A stretch of 64,000 nt of DNA, from NCBI GenBank assembly GCA_033026295.1, contig CM065175.1, positions 1,787,501 through 1,851,500 on the forward strand, in the 5' to 3' direction. The notes below the pieces were generated by a model that worked only from the letters and a program-made list of their open reading frames with translations, searched no databases and was not told the DNA's origin. Each line of letters opens with the position of its first letter. The first letter of the stretch is position 1. Of the stretch, positions 49,433-61,860 are shown in pieces. The DNA comes from Channa striata (lineage: Eukaryota; Chordata; Actinopteri; Anabantiformes; Channidae). Both the position numbers and the translations under genes were made by a program.

Positions 49433-51186
49433 CCCGTTTCTACACACAGTTTTTCTTCTCATTTTTGAAAATTGATGGATTTGTGATTAACCTTGCTTAC
49501 GTTCCGTTTCCCAGGGTTTTCGCTCACCCTCTTTATGTTGTTGGTTTTTTTACTTTCTGATACAAATGGTAGTGCTCTGCTGGTTATCCGTGCCAGTTTC
49601 TCAGCGGAGTGCAGCAGTTTCTTTTTGAGTTTAGTTCTTACTAAGTTATTCTGTTTCTGTGAGATGTGGGAAATATGAAGCTGGCTGGCAGCGATCCATG
49701 GTACTGCACCACAACAGAAAGACCTCATGAGTGAGGCCTCCGAGAGCCCTTCTTTCATGTGACGTTTTTGTCTCTTTAGCTGCAGCTACAGCAAACGAAA
49801 TAAGCTGTTTTTTTGAGGCATGTGTCGCAGGTCTGTGACTGACAAAACACTACAACGCATTTTAGGCTGAGATGAGTTCTACTTTTGTCTATTCAGCCAA
49901 CTATAGCAACCACAGACAAAGCTCAGTGACCAGGTGAGCAAGAAGAGAAGATTTAGAAAGATTTTAGATAAGCTACACTACAATATGCAGCTCAAGTGTG
50001 ATCATAAGACTCCGGATCCGTCCACTCTACTAAACCCAGTCGTTTCTCTCCCTGCTTTAATATGCGTCTTTTTATGTTCCATCCACCCCCACTGCATTCT
50101 TAGAAATATATTTTGTAAACATAGTCTTACAGCTTTTGTAAATAGCTGCAGCACCCTCTGCACCCCAACTTCCCATGGCTACGCCAACAAGTGTTTTTTT
50201 TGTTGTTTGTTCGTCATTACAAATATTTCCCAGTCTCGTATGGCCTCTGACTCAATATTTGGTACCATGTGATAGGTTGTCTTTGGACCAATCTGTTCAT
50301 TTCCAAAACCAATGCCAATGTTTTTTTGAGGATGAGATGTTTTGATAAAGTAACAAAAGCTCAAAAATATACATATACTCATGATTACGGGTCAAAATTT
50401 CCATATACTGCGTCATGTACACGTTTCTTGAGAACATTAAGTATTTAACATTAGTTATCAATAAAGTTGGGAAGGTGCATGAATTTGCAACAGAAGCAGG
50501 CTGAGACTTAGCTGCATCAAACTGGAAGACGTCTGCAGTGTATGCTGTGCCATTTAGTTTATTCTGTGAACAATATTTCAAACAGACTTACTCTGTTTGT
50601 AGAATACGACAAGGTTTATCACCATTGTGACATGCTTGTCACACTACATGAATGTTATTTTTGCACACTGAAATTAAAAGCATCACAGGGCCTTATGTTT
50701 TGTCTATCTAGATGATGACGTTAATGCAGAATTAAACTGAAAATTGCTGCACTGATTTGCTGAATGGATGGATGACAGCACTGACATTTACTGTATATGT
50801 TGCTGCTATGACACATGGAACTTTAAAACAGTTATATGCCTATTTTGAAATGTGTCAGGGACCAAAGTTTAGAATTAGCAATGTAGTTTGTATTAAGGAT
50901 AATAAGGAAAAAAATGTTTGTGTTTTTAAAGAATTGTGTTTATCTGTTCATTTTTAACCAAAGTGACTTTCATTACAAATTAATTGAACTGATTTGAAAA
51001 TCACTGCCTTCCCTTTTTTGATTTATATTTTACACAATGTTCCAACTTTTCTGTAAATTACGTTTTCAATGTTTTGGCTATCCAGACGTTTAGAATCAGT
51101 GCACAAACACCATAATGTGGTTGATTTTATCAAAGCATGCTCAATGATTCCTCTTCATAGTGACTGCATGTCATTCTGTGTCACAG

Positions 51187-51323
51187 GTACTTCATAGAGA
51201 ATGAAGAGGAAAGACCTCTGTACTTCTCTATCGGGGTGAACAGTGGCATCATCAGAACTACCCAGCCTCTGGACCGGGAGTCGACATCGTGGCATAACAT
51301 CACTGTGATGGCTGCAGAGGTTG
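51187..51323 (+). CDS. cdh18: cadherin-18 exon: EC4 first half
   Basis: A 137-bp exon, phase 2 in and 1 out, between a GTGTCACAG acceptor and a G|GTAAGT donor. It continues EC4 with RYFIENEEERPLYFSIGVNS, GIIRTTQPLDRESTSWHNIT, VMAAEV. LDRE at residues 29-32 carries calcium ligands of the EC4-EC5 junction, and NIT at 38-40 is a sequon. The first codons RYFI and the GIIRTT segment fit cadherin-18. One oddity: the turn before GIIRTT reads IGVNSG, whereas cadherin repeats usually have I-D-x-x-T/S-G at this place, so the Asp is a Gly here. The length matches the conserved exon. The next exon (about 120 bp, carrying the DVNDN linker to EC5) is not seen before the window ends. Confidence 0.93.
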
Positions 51324-54300
51324 GTAAGTTTCCAGCAACAGCAAATTAGTTGCATTCTTTTCTTCATATTATTGATGCTCAGAAAGGAGTGCTCTGATAG
51401 TCTGATGGCACGTACAACATAATCCTACAACACTTCCTGCTTCCTGTCGGTTGTGCTATTTGGACATGCTTTTCTGAAACTCACAAAGTTTATGGTATGG
51501 ACAGAATTTAGAGTAAATTTGAGAAATTATAATTGTGCATGTCCCATTTTCGATTGGAATGCTTAAAAAAGGGAAGATAGGACAGAAGGTCAAATATTAA
51601 TCAGCAAGATCCAATGGAGGTTCCCAAAAAACAAACTGAAAATTGCTGAGCTCTTTCTACGAAACACCTTTAGTAGAAAATTATATTTTTAATTTCTTTT
51701 ATTGAACAGATGTCACTGAACGAGATGAACTATTTTAATCGCACCAGTTCTTACAGCTTTAGTGATCTGTGTCTTGACCTTGTAATTTCACTAACTTAAT
51801 GTTATTCTTAAATTAGGCACAGTGGAGTGAAAACGGAATAGTATGAATAGTGTTGATGGCTGTTGATGTTTGCAGTTGGGCCTGAATGAGGTGCAATATT
51901 TTTTGCTAGAAGTGGCAATGCTGACCAGACTCATACAAAACAAGGGGGAGGAGTACAAAATAATAAAATTATATGATGTAACCATTTTTGAAAAAAGGTT
52001 CGAACACCTGTGAAACTATTTCAGCCTCTTAAGTTTGTCCGTAACGTCACCACCTTGAAAAGTACAAGACGGTTCAGTTATTATATAATCTATAAGGAAG
52101 TGATTAAGATGAGTGAAGTGTTTGTGTGAAGATTGGCCTTTTATTTGAGTGGATGGGTGAAGCTTTAAGATGACACCCGCCCAGCTTCTCTTCACTGGGG
52201 ACCTGGATGGTGCAGGATTCTCAGGCAAATGGTCTTGGGGTGAGCTTTGAAAATGGCAGCTTGGATAAGTGCATTTATTTTCATGAAAACTGTTTCATAA
52301 TAGTGTCTGGGCTGGAATTTGAAAGTGAAGTCAAGGAACTTTCTGAATGATTATGATTTTGTCAAGAAGTGCAGGAAAGCGCTTACTGTTTGCCAACCAG
52401 GAGCTCAACATCCAGGTAATAATACCTCTTCAAGTTTGAAATAACGCTAGAAGGTGTTATTCCATCCATCAAATTTAGGACAGGCAGTGGTGTTCTGGAG
52501 ATATTGTAATTTGTTGAAGCATTTTGCAACCGTAGAATTTACTTTTATAGTGGTCTAGTCTGTAAGTGACATAATTGTGGATCCGTCACGGCTTTAGGGT
52601 GGGACTCAGTGGTTGCTGTAGAAGGCCGGGCAAAGTGTGAGTTAAACAGCTCAGTAGTTGAATTATTTAAAAAAATATTTAATAATTTTAATAATTTTCA
52701 GGATAGTGGAAAGGTAAACAGACGAGGGGAACAATGGCAACAGAAAGCTGAAAAGCAGGTAACTACATACAAGGACAGATTATTAGATGATTGTCGCGAG
52801 ACTAAGCTTTCAATCTCGTAGTGACCACCACAGGTCATCAGGAAACAGGTAAGTGTTATAGCTGAATAAAAATGGAGATGAGTGAGATGAATGAGTAAAA
52901 ATAAGGGTTAGGGTTATCAGAGGGATGCCGCTGAAAAAATAAGCTGTAGGGAGAGAGTGAGTGTATCTTGAGCAAAGGTATGGCTGGCAAAGGGCAGTTC
53001 CTGTATGTCCAGGATTTAGCGTGGTCGAGCATGTCAGAGTGGATCGATTAGGGTTTCACTAGAACTCATTTGTCATTATAAAGACAAGGTGTACAACAAG
53101 GTTGTGAATGATTGGATGGAGGATTGGTCCTGAGCTGCTACACCACCATGGGCCAACCTGACCTGGTCCATGACACACATTATTTTGGTGGCAGGGGAGG
53201 CCTACAGGGTCCTTGCGGTGCTCTGTCCAGTCCAGGGATGGAACCCAGGACCTTGTTGCTGTAAGGCAAGACTGCGAACCACTCTTCAATTGAACAAAAC
53301 CAAGGTTGTACTGAAATATAAAAAAAAACTAGAGTACATTTTAGTATTCAGTCTCTTACTCATATTTATAAAAGATGAAGTTATATTTTGCTCAAATAAT
53401 AAATGAAATAGCATGGTGCTCCCAAGAGTCAGGTCCGGGAAAGGCACTGACAGAGGGGAAGGAGATGTGGATGTGTAGCGGCGTCTTACTCCATGTGGTT
53501 CTGTGGGGCTGACACCTTCCTTACATCCGTCTCCGTTCACAGCTACTGTGGCTGTGCTTCTCCCCAAGTGTCCACCCAGCTGCTTACCTTTGTGTGTTCT
53601 GTCATTGTCAATTAAACATCAGAGCAGCAGCACTCTGCTATTGCTGACTCGCATGGATCTGAAAAGGAAAAAAAAAGAAGAAATCATTGGTGCTTCAATA
53701 CATAATAGTAGTGATTGTGCAGCAAAAGCCCAGATGTAGGGCCAAAACCAAATGCTAAAAAGTGAGTTGCAGTGCAAACATCAGTCCAGGTTTATGTATC
53801 TGCCCATGATACTGTGTTGGTATCAAAAGGAAAAAAATCTATTAGTTAAGAAACACTTCATCAGATGCATCCATGTCCTCTAATGTCGAGCACAAAAAAG
53901 TTCATGAAATCAATAGATTGATATTTATTATTAGTGTTTGGTTCTGAATTCGTTCGTCTCCTTTCTGGCTGCTCTGCTTTCTCTACATCGCAAATCTCCT
54001 GCCTTTCTGTTTTCAGGGGCATTTTGACTTTTTTCCCTTCTCTCACTTTCCCTCAGATCTCATGTGTACATCAGCCAGGGCTCATTTCACGGTGTCGGTG
54101 GTGGAATAATGACGTCCTGTCAGTGCAGTTTATGAGCTGTGGAGTAACTTTCAAGTTAATTTAGGCTGCATTATGCAACGGAAAATACAGTAGCATGAAC
54201 TTGAAATCCAGCCCCTCCCCTCCCTGCTCTGCTACACTCTGCCACACAGTGGAAATTGAAGAGAATGCTCCAAAACTCCAACACAGTGAAGATAAATGAT

Positions 54301-54424
54301 TTGTTAGAAGGGTGACGATCTCTTGAACCCTTGTAGAAGTAAAATATCTCTGCTCTGCTCTTAGGCTTCATCAGCACCTCTCCATATTACAATAATAAGA
54401 ATTGGTGGAGTAGAAGAGAGAATA

Positions 54425-55915
54425 TTGGATTTAATAATAATAAATTACATTTATAATGCACTTTTCAGTACAAAGAAATCTCATATGCTACAGGGAACAG
54501 GAGCATGAGAACATATAAAAAATTAAAACTAAATAAACAAAGAGCAGTTATTTAATATGTCTCTTAAGAAGGTCATTCTTTAGGCCTTTTTTAAAAGCGG
54601 ACACAGTCTGTGGGGCTTCAAACAGGCTTAGCAGAAAGTTCCATCTCCTGTAGATCGTAGCTTAGTTTCTGCTACTTGTAGAACTGAGATTACAGGATAA
54701 TGTTTGCTGAGTAATGAGTTCCTGGACGTAGAATTTTACATTGCCTTCTGGAGGAGACTGGGAGCCACTGATGGGACTCGAGGGAGTAGGAGTGATGCGC
54801 TCATGTTTCCTTACTCCTGTCAGTATCCTATCATTGCTGTTTTGTATGTGCTGGGGCTTTTGAAGACTCTTGATCCCGATGAGCGGCGCACTCTAATAGT
54901 CAAGCCGGGAGTAGAAAAAGGCACGGAAGAGCTTTTATTCATCAAATAGGGTGAGAGTATGGCAATGTTTTTGAGGTGAAGAAAAGATGATGATGGGGTT
55001 ATTAAATGTTAGGTAAGGATCCAGACTCACACTACATGCAACTGACTTGAGGGGAATGTCCTGTCTGGAAAAGGGCAAGGTGTTTTAAAAGATGACTAGG
55101 CCTGATGTAGGCTGTCGACCACTATGGCTTCGTTTTGGAACTGTTTAAATTGGAGGAAGTTTTGGTTCATCCATAGAAGGTGGTCAGGGTGGGCAAGGCT
55201 GACAGCGGTAATGACAGTGATGAGGATGGGAGGGCAGCCGAGGGGGTTGAGTCGGTCTTTATGTCATCAGCATAGCAATGGAAAGAGTTTCCCTGTCAGC
55301 TGATGACAAGGACAAGGGGGAGAATATATAGAATAAAACGGACCTGCCCAAGAATGGACTCTTGAGGGATACCACAGGTGACAGCAACTGGCACTACCCA
55401 GGCTGACACATTCTGTCAGAAAGATAGAAGGTGAACCAGTCCAAGGCAGTACCAAACAGTCCAACATCACAGTGGAGCCGGCTGAGGAGGATGCTGTGAG
55501 TCAAGGTGTCAAAGGCTGCAGTTAGGGTCAAGCAGAATGAGTGGAGAGGGACAGGCAGCATCCTCCGCCACGAAAAGGTCATTTGTGACCCCGACCAGAG
55601 CCGTCAAAGCGATTGTGTAGGTGGTCCTGAAGCTAAATGCGACAGCTTTCCTCAGCACTTTAGAAAGAAACAGGAGTTTGAAGATGGCTCTAGGGCTGGC
55701 AGGGATGTCTGGGTCCAGGGTGGATTTTCTTTTAAAGATGCTTGATGACAGCAGTTGTAAGTGCAAATGGAAACAAGGCCAGACCAAAGGCACTTGTTTC
55801 TTATTTTTGTGATAAGGGGATTCCCCAGATGATTTCATTTCTCTGATGATGGCTTTAACTTTACAGTGTGAAAGAGAAGCAGTGAAGAGAGTGGGAGAGC
55901 CAGCAGGCAAGGAGC
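54425..55915 (-). mobile_element. L2-like LINE fragment, heavily decayed
   Basis: The plus strand starts with ATAATAATAAATTACATTTATAATGCACTTTTCAGTAC, a LINE tail in reverse. On the minus strand remnants of reverse transcriptase can be read in order: LDPDIPASPRAIFKLLFLSKVLRKAV (upstream end, about 55720-55640; in the family the block would be N-Y-R-P-I), ALVGVTNDLF, TAAFDTLTHSILLSRL (about 55530-55480), GTALDWFTFYLSDRM (about 55440-55400), then a decayed GIPQE-like box near 55370 and MLMT near 55260 where the catalytic motif should be. At least two frameshifts occur. Function is lost. Confidence 0.75.
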
Positions 55916-56527
55916 ATGGAGCATGAGAGCCGGTTTACAGCTGTTTAGTTTCCATTCAGTGTTGCACAATTTACTGCATCGTTAGTGTATTTAAAAATGG
56001 GAAAAAATATAAGTTTTTTTCCAATAAAGGTGCAGTGCATAACTGTTAATAGGACTAATAATTGTTCTTGTCGTGGATCAACCTGCACATTATTTTTTCC
56101 ATTATTTGAATGATATCTTTGTAAAACATATTGGCAAACGCAGCCAGTCAAGTGCTCTAAAGAATTATTAATATAGTTGCCGGTTAATTGTGGGCGTGTG
56201 ACTGATTCTCTCTCACACACTTATACCGGCCACGATGTGGAATATTTTTTGAATAGCGGATTTTATGATCAATGTTTTGGCCTTTACATGTTTTTAAAGG
56301 GATTAAAGTCGTATTTTGCTGTAGGTGTGTGACAGCAAAACCTCACACTCTCTTATATAAGTTGAAAAGATTAAGGTTTAAATATCCAAAAGCTTTTTTT
56401 CAGATTAAAGGTATATAGAGAGTATTTTGCCCTCCAGGAGTGTGGACGTGTTAGGAAGCCCTGCTCTGGCCTGTTGTTGTTGCAGAGATATTTTACTTCT
56501 TCTGTTGTTGTCGTGGCCTTGCTTTAC

Positions 56528-56790
56528 AGAGTTTGCATGTTGTACCCGTGCCTGGGTGTGCTCCAGGTCCTCCGGTTTCCTCCCACAATCCAAAAACATG
56601 GACGTCAGGTTAATCGGTGACTCTAAAATCACACGTGGGTGTAAATGTGAGTGTGAATGGTTGCCTGTCTGAGTATGTGTTTCTGCAGTCCTGAGGTAGA
56701 CCCCGCCTATCGCCCGAAGACAACTGGGATAGACTCCAGCCCCCCTGTACCCCCCCATAGGATAGTGGTTACAGATAATAGATGGAGCTT
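56528..56790 (-). repeat. Interspersed repeat (CCATCCATTATCTGTA type), best copy
   Basis: On the plus strand: GAGTTTGCATGTTGTACCCG, TCCTCCGGTTTCCTCCCACA, CAAAAACATGGACGTCAGGTTA, TCGGTGACTCTAAA, GAGTGTGAATGGTTG, CCTATCGCCCGAAGACAACTGGGATAG and GGTTACAGATAATAGATGG. The reverse complement gives the same order as 4722-4870 and 48425-48590. It has no coding content. Confidence 0.7.
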
Positions 56791-57099
56791 ATTAATTTTA
56801 CTTTTATTTTTTCAAAGAGATGTCGTTGTGCACGTAAAGCACCATAGCATGTCACGTTTTGAGATTTGACACACAATTAGGAAATAAACTTAAAACTTTA
56901 CAAGCGTAGTCAGACTAAGAGTGAGTGGAATGAGCCCAAAATGGGTGAAACCACCAATAAAAATTTGAGCTTTGACTTTCAGCATAAGAGTTACTGGGAT
57001 CGAACTAAACACTAAGCACTCAAACTTACACAAACTATAAGCTTTTATGATAACGTGGCCTCCCCCTCGACACGCTTGATTTTTGAGCCTTGCATCCCC

Positions 57100-58015
57100 A
57101 TGCAGGGGACCCTGTTAACGAATATCAACAGCAGCCCTTCTGTGCTGACAAGCACCCTTCAAGCTGACAAGCTTACACAACTGCACAGTCGGCGATCAGA
57201 GAGGAGCTGGCCCACAAACCAATTATGAGCTATGATAAGTGGAGAATTTTAATACTCCCAGACAGTGAGGAGACAGAAAAGAAGGAGAAACTCAGAATGC
57301 AGCATGCTGCAGTAAATACGATGCAGAGATGAAAAGGGAGAACGTGATTAAGAACCAACCCATGCAGACTACTCTGCCCTTCCTCCCACTGTCACAACAC
57401 TAACACTAACAACCCACAGCAGTCATCGCCCACCCCCCTCTGCCTCACTGTGGACCAGGTTCGGAGAGAGCTAAGGAAGACTAAGGCCTGGAAGGTTAAA
57501 GGCCCTGATCACAACAGCTCCAGGCTCCTCAGGGAGTGTGCAGACCAGCTCTGTGCTTACCTCCGCACTCAGGTGAGCTCAGCACTGGATCGACCTGGCA
57601 TCGAAGCTGGAGGTGGCAGGACGTGGACCAACATCTAGCTGCTTGGACCATCAACTACCTCACAGACAGGCCACAGTTCGTGAGGCTGTGTGTCAGATGT
57701 GGTCATCTGCAGCACGGTGGCACCTCAAGGGACGATGCTCTCCCCTTTCTGTTCACAATGTACACGTCAGACTTCAAGTACAACTCCCACCTCTGTCACC
57801 TGCAGAAGTTATCCAATGACACTGACTCCGATGAATGAGCAGGAATACAGGTGACATCAGTGACTTTGTGGACAGGTGTGAGAAGAACCACTTGATTCTG
57901 AACAGTAACACAAAGAAGTTAGTCCGTGATTTAAACCAGTTTTTTTGTTCTTTGTTCTCTTGCTGCTGAATCACAAGAATTTCCCCACTGTGGGATCAAT
58001 AAAGTCTTCATACCC
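57100..58015 (+). mobile_element. Rex1/CR1-like LINE fragment
   Basis: Plus-strand remains of a reverse transcriptase: LTVDQVRRELRKTKAWKVKGPDH (57445-57515; in the family KAAGPDG), LRECADQLC, a large deletion of fingers and palm, then NYLTDRPQFVRL (57650-57690), PFLFTMYTSDF and HLQKLSNDTDSDE, where the catalytic DD is changed to ND. The 3-prime end has TTCCCCACTGTGGGATCAATAAAGTC (57977-58003). It differs from the 35.3-37.4 kb Rex1-like copy in its 3-prime tail, so it is probably another subfamily. Confidence 0.74.
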
Positions 58016-58789
58016 AAGATTTACACTAAAAGAAACTGTTTATGTATATGTCCGATATTTAATCTTATGAAATTAAGAAATTGGAATCCGCTATATTGAG
58101 AGCTCAGAGGAGCATAAATGTATCTAATTTATATGGACCAAAGTCAGCAAGGCCACAGAAAGGGAAGTGAGAACCAAATTTATTTTAAACCAATAAAATC
58201 AAATGCAACAGAAAATCACTCCGGAAGGAGGAGAGAATCAATGGGAAGGCAAGGAGGGGAGGAGAGAGTCATTAGGAACTTAATAGCAGTGAATACACTA
58301 TTCACTAATTACACTGACTAAAACAAGCACACAAAGTAATAATATACAGGCTAAATAATAAAAGAAACATAATACTGGCTAAAAACTAACAAACATAAAA
58401 CAGACCAAACATGGATCAAGGTGAACAAATAAGATACAGCTAGGCAGACAAAAACCAGGGGTGTGTGGGTGAGCCTGAAAGGCCAAACTAAGAAACTTAA
58501 CATATGAGAAATAGAAGATAAACTATAGTAAGTGAGCTAGCGGATTAACACACTGTAAACAGACAGTAAAAATAAAGACGAAGGCAGGTGGAATGAAGGA
58601 GTGCAGCTGATGAATGAATGATGAATGAACAGAAGTGACAACATAAAGCAGGCTGTAGGAACTAAAGAAACCAGGAGCAACAAAATCTAAGAACGGGAGA
58701 AAGGATTATGCCAGAAATGTTGAAGATAGTTTCAGTCCCGCTCAGATTTTATTTTCCATCTATACAAAACAAACTAAAGTTCAACTCTG

Positions 58790-59290
58790 AGTGTTTGCAG
58801 GAGCACTGTGGCCTCAGTAAAGAAGTTTCGAACCACCAGGACTCTTGTTATATTTGAGGCCAAAGTGAATAACCAGACAAGATGGATGGTGACTTTCAAG
58901 GAGCTTCAGAAGATTTCTGCATAGATGGGAGAACCTGGCAGAATGACTAACATCTCAATAACACAACATAAAGGGACTCATGTGGACAAATGATCTGTGA
59001 CGACTGACCCAATTATAGCAGAAACTCTGTCAATAGCAAACCTGGTCCAAAGCACATGAGACTGAGATGATGGTTCAGTCTTTCACAATGATGACGATAC
59101 AAAGCAAGACTGCCCAAAAACAGTGGAGGGGCTTCAGCCTCTGCCCCTCATTGAGTCGTCCAGCCAAAACTTAGAATGTCTGTGGAGAGGCTTGAAGACA
59201 CACACCCCAACCAATCTGATGAAACTTAAGAAGATCTGTTAGGAAGAAGTGAATAAACTGCATCATCTGTCATAATGGATACTGTACAGC
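58790..59290 (+). mobile_element. Tc1-like transposon remnant, very degenerate
   Basis: GAGCACTGTGGCCTCAGTAA, AAGTTTCGAACCACCAGGACTCTT, AAGGAGCTTCAGAAG..TCTGC, GATGGGAGAACCTGGCAGAATG, CAAAGCAAGACTGCCC, AGTCGTCCAGCCAAAACTTAG, CTGTGGAGAGGCTTGAAG and CAACCAATCTGATGAAACTTAAGA..ATCTG follow the order of Tc1 transposase DNA from the linker to the catalytic end (the SPDLNPIE..W region is decayed). About half the gene between these is missing. The terminal repeats could not be placed. Confidence 0.66.
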
Positions 59291-60824
59291 CTATAAACAA
59301 ATCAGGCTGTTTCCTAAATGATTATGATATGGCCAGCGTGTGCATGTTTATACCAAATCCCATCTTTAGTTCAAACACTGTTTCATATTACAATTGGAAA
59401 CTTGTGGTTTCAAAGCCAAAGATGCCAAAAATGGGGTGACCATTCTAACAAGTGGCATCAGAGGGACTTGCTGTGGTTATCGGGCCATGCCGTCATAAAA
59501 CACTTTATGGAATCTCTACAGAAGATTCCAAAGTAAGACTGAAGATGCTGTAGTTGATGAGATCCAGACCTCACATCTGCATTGCACGTGTTCAGTAAGA
59601 CACAGTGGCCTGTCAGCAGGAAGTTACATCAGAGAGCAAGGTCCACTCACTTCTCCATCCACTATAGTATAATTCTATTATTTGCATCCATGGCCACTTG
59701 CTAGCAGCCCGTGGAACTGAAATGCCTTATATTTAATTATATACAGTTATAAATTTTCATGGAAAAAGAAACAAGTCTAGATTTGGTAGGTAGTAAGCTT
59801 TTCAGTTTTCCTTCAAATATTTGAGACAGTGACCGGTCATTATCTTTAGATGTTATCAAGCAATTTAATGGCCATTATCTATGACTTTATAATAACCAAT
59901 ACATTGCCATGGAAATACATCTAGCTAATCAGTATTTCTTATTTTATTTGCCTATGTATTACATATTAATTATTTCTTCCAAAATACTTAAACACATTTT
60001 AAATATTCCAAATATTCATTGAGTTATTTTGAACAATACATTGTTTTGTGATTGAAAAAAGTGTGGGCTGAAAAGATTATCAAGTGCGACTTAACTTTAA
60101 TGAGTCACCTCATGGGTTAAATTTCCACTGATCTCTGCAGCTTTGTCAAATAAAAATTATGGAATGTTCCATTCATTATGATTAAATTCATTTGAAAAGC
60201 TATTTAATTCCGTGGGTTTCTGTGAAATTCTCTTTTTGAAGTCACATTTAATGATCTGAAAGGACCTCTATGTAACATAACATATATAATGTGTCTGAAG
60301 GCATTTCTGGAATTGTCCATCACTTCTTTCTTCTAAATCCTCCTCCATCATTTCTCTCCTGCTGATGCTTATCTTGCCAATTACCCTTTCTCCTATCCCG
60401 TACTACCCAAACGTGTGAGTAATGGACTGATAGGAGCGTTCATAAATGGCAGGCAGCTCAGTGACCCCGATGTCAGTCTCTAGGGATTAATCTGAGAGCC
60501 AGGAGAGACATCTACCATATAATTTGAGAACTGAAGATTTTACTCCAGCAGGTTCGCTCTTAGGTGAGCCAGTGAAAAATGAATCTCAGTGTTTTATCAG
60601 AGGAGTAAATGTCAGACTGTGCCGAATGATCAAAAAACTGTTTTCATTTTGAATTTTGCAGGGCAAATGTTTTTATCATGCTGTGGCTACTTGAGGATAC
60701 AACGTTAGTATTCAGCAGAATGTGTCTGGGTGTTTGACGGCAGGATTTATTCACAGTGAGCCAGTATTCGAGTGACGCCTTTAAATCATGTCACTTTGCA
60801 ACATACTCTCAGGACAAGGTTAGA

Positions 60825-61860
60825 AGCTGTGCAGATGCGAGGAAGCTGTTCTCTACCTCCCATCCCATCCACCTCTCTCACTGCAGATAACTTTGCCAGC
60901 TTCTTCACCAGCAAGGTGGCAGCCATCAGGTTCCAGTTCTCTCCACCAGAGGGAGACACATCCTCTCAAACCATCCAAACAACAATGACTCCAGGAGTGG
61001 TCGTTTTACAGAAACAGCCCTCCTGGCTTTCACAGAATCCTTGTAGCCTATGAAGTCCATAATCCCACTTGATCTATCACCAGCTTTTGAGGCTGAGCAT
61101 TTTTGAACTTTTATATGAATGATCTTTCATGGTATCTTTGCAGAGACCGGTTTCAAACACTCACTGCCTGTCCACAGCTGTGCCACTGGGTTCAGTTCTT
61201 GGCCTTCTTGGTTCTATCATCCACTCAGACAGATTTTTCTAGCATTTCTATGCTCCTTACAAATTTCCACCTGCCTCTATGACAAGACAACATCATCTCA
61301 GTTTCTCCAAGACTGAAGTTCTCGTCTTTCCAGCCAAACCTTCAATATAAGCATCAGCATCAATTTAGGATCTTCAGCGACTGTACCCACAAAGTCTGCC
61401 AGAAACCCACAGGTCATCGTGGCTGATCATCTGAGCTTTGCTGGCCAATTTACATTTCTTGGAAAGGCAAATTTGCCCCCTGCAACATCAGAAACCCTCA
61501 GGATATGCAGCCCAACTCCTCATGCAGACACCGACTACATCATGCAATAGTCTACTGACAGGGATACTGAAGGTACAATGAAACATCCAGATTATTTGAA
61601 AAAATGCAGCGGCATCACTTTTCAGTTTTCATTTCTGACACAACTGTTTATATTTTCTTACTGGTTTCCAATGGGTTCATAGCGCTGAGTCACCTACAGA
61701 GTGGTGAACTCAACAGCACCTTCCTACCTAAACACCTCATCAAGATCTACATGCCAGTTATTAGTGTCTCAAGGGCTCTACACCACACAGATCCCAAGCA
61801 AAGCTCTTAAGCTCCGTGGTCCCACAATGGTGGAAAAAGCTGCTTAACAAACAGATAGAA
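60825..61860 (+). mobile_element. L2-like LINE fragment, scrambled and decayed
   Basis: The plus strand encodes TADNFASFFTSKVAAIR (60878-60930), typical of the linker between endonuclease and reverse transcriptase in L2-like LINEs. Further on come remains such as a FSMLL-YLPPASMTRQHHLS-like segment (61240-61310), KTEVLVFPAKPSI near 61311-61350, SARNPQVIVADHLSFA near 61400-61440, and a C-terminal ending with LYTTQIPSKAL..RGPTMVEKAA near 61780-61850. Reading these needs several frame changes. The reverse-transcriptase catalytic motif is deleted. Confidence 0.65.

Larger units (their letters stand above)
47551..51186 (+). other. cdh18: Intron, 3.6 kb
   Basis: From a GTAAGA donor to a TGACTGCATGTCATTCTGTGTCACAG acceptor. 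It holds an interspersed repeat (48425-48590), a long CA tract (49303-49354) and a TC tract (49411-49432). The rest shows no gene: short frames such as 49493-49678 and 50297-50581 have no domain. Confidence 0.87.

Noticed and set aside
53030..53290. G/C-balanced segment with GGGAGGCC and CCAGGACC words that first looked like part of a gene.
   Set aside because: No frame gives a domain, and no splice sites frame it; left as unclassified intron sequence.
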